A DNA stretch of 64,000 nucleotides from positions 1 to 64,000 of the forward strand of contig NZ_JAAQOM010000007.1 of NCBI RefSeq assembly GCF_011682055.1, read 5' to 3'. Every line of letters begins with the position of its first letter. Position 1 is the stretch's first letter. Both the position numbers and the translations under genes were made by a program. Shown here piece after piece: positions 63,763-64,000 of the stretch. The DNA comes from Telluria antibiotica. Lineage in GTDB: Bacteria > Pseudomonadota > Gammaproteobacteria > Burkholderiales > Burkholderiaceae_D. The notes beneath the pieces were generated by a model, which did not search any database, was not told the DNA's origin, and saw nothing but the letters and a program-made list of their open reading frames with translations.

Positions 63763-64000
63763 TCAGGACAGGCGCAAATCCTTGCGCAGGCCCGCATCGA
63801 TCACGCTGGTCGGGGCAAACCTGCGCAGCAGGCGCAAACGTCCCGCGAGTCCCCCTGCCGTGTAACGCAGCTTCGGGCTGGCGGCTTGTGCGGCCTCGAG
63901 CACCGTTCGCGCGACCACTGCGGGACCTTCGGCCGACTCCATCACTTCGGATACGCGTTTGGTCACGGCCACGCGTACGTCGCGATAATCCTCGAGCATG
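63763..64000 (-). CDS. C-terminal part of an SDR-family oxidoreductase (partial)
   Basis: Open to the window edge. The visible 79 residues (YRDVRVAVTKRVSEVMESAE, VARTVLEAAQAASPKLRYTAGGLAGRLRLLRRFAP) match the C-terminal end of short-chain dehydrogenases of the YusZ/oxidoreductase type. The Rossmann motif and catalytic Tyr-Lys would lie beyond the window. The ATG at 63999 is probably internal. It lies 27 bp before the MDR gene on the same strand. Confidence 0.6.
   Translation of the reverse strand, partial: MLEDYRDVRVAVTKRVSEVMESAEGPAVVARTVLEAAQAASPKLRYTAGGLAGRLRLLRRFAPTSVIDAGLRKDLRLS

Overview
The window is high-GC DNA from a beta-proteobacterium of the order Burkholderiales. It is most likely Oxalobacteraceae (Massilia/Duganella-like). 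The basis is the lptC-lptA-lptB-rpoN-hpf block, the ptsN-hprK-rapZ set, a fused GlcD/GlcF-type oxidoreductase and the DUF971/ubiE/Tim44/ubiJ/ubiB neighbourhood. The assignment rests on gene content and order only. No rRNA, tRNA, integrase, transposase or CRISPR array was seen.

Layout. (1) 0.05-0.3 kb: tandem and palindromic GTAGGGTGGGC repeats; related copies lie near 9.4, 18.25 and 22.0 kb. (2) 0.3-7.4 kb, minus strand: an eight-gene unit with a GntR regulator, an AprA-like flavoprotein, an AprB-like 2x[4Fe-4S] ferredoxin, a SsuA/TauA-type ABC importer, a HEAT-repeat protein and a DUF971 protein. It looks like uptake of an organosulfur or similar small anion coupled to intracellular redox chemistry; the substrate is unknown. 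(3) 7.6-11.4 kb: an esterase, a diguanylate cyclase and a KefB/C-type antiporter. (4) 11.4-17.1 kb, plus strand: kdsD-kdsC-lptC-lptA-lptB-rpoN-hpf (Kdo synthesis, LPS export, sigma-54, ribosome hibernation). (5) 17.1-24.3 kb: a 3-hydroxyisobutyryl-CoA hydrolase-like gene, then minus-strand ptsN-hprK-rapZ, queF and ilvA, and a YqaA-family membrane protein. (6) 24.5-30.0 kb: a 1335-residue FAD/FeS dehydrogenase, a HIT protein, a second DUF971 protein and DUF2867, ending at a strong bidirectional terminator shared with a cold-shock gene.

(7) 30.5-57.5 kb is one 27-kb run of tightly packed minus-strand genes. It opens with a Flp pilin and a Tad pilus locus (TadG-like, TadE-like, CpaB, secretin, FHA-TadA, TadB, TadC, a DUF192-TadE fusion). 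It runs on without a visible break into two giant Sec-exported RHS/YD-repeat proteins with nearly identical front ends and unrelated C-terminal tips, a beta-helix protein, a membrane protein and four small exported proteins. Three of those four belong to one paralogous family. Most junctions are ATGA-type overlaps or gaps below 20 bp. The run sits between DUF971 and ubiE, genes I recall as neighbours in related genomes, so it looks inserted. The most interesting reading is a Tad apparatus co-expressed with polymorphic YD-repeat effectors and candidate immunity proteins.

(8) 57.5-64 kb: a 580-bp AT-rich control region with two conspicuous palindromes, then ubiE-Tim44-ubiJ-ubiB-methyltransferase (ubiquinone synthesis), and on the minus strand an MDR-type oxidoreductase and the end of an SDR gene cut by the window edge.
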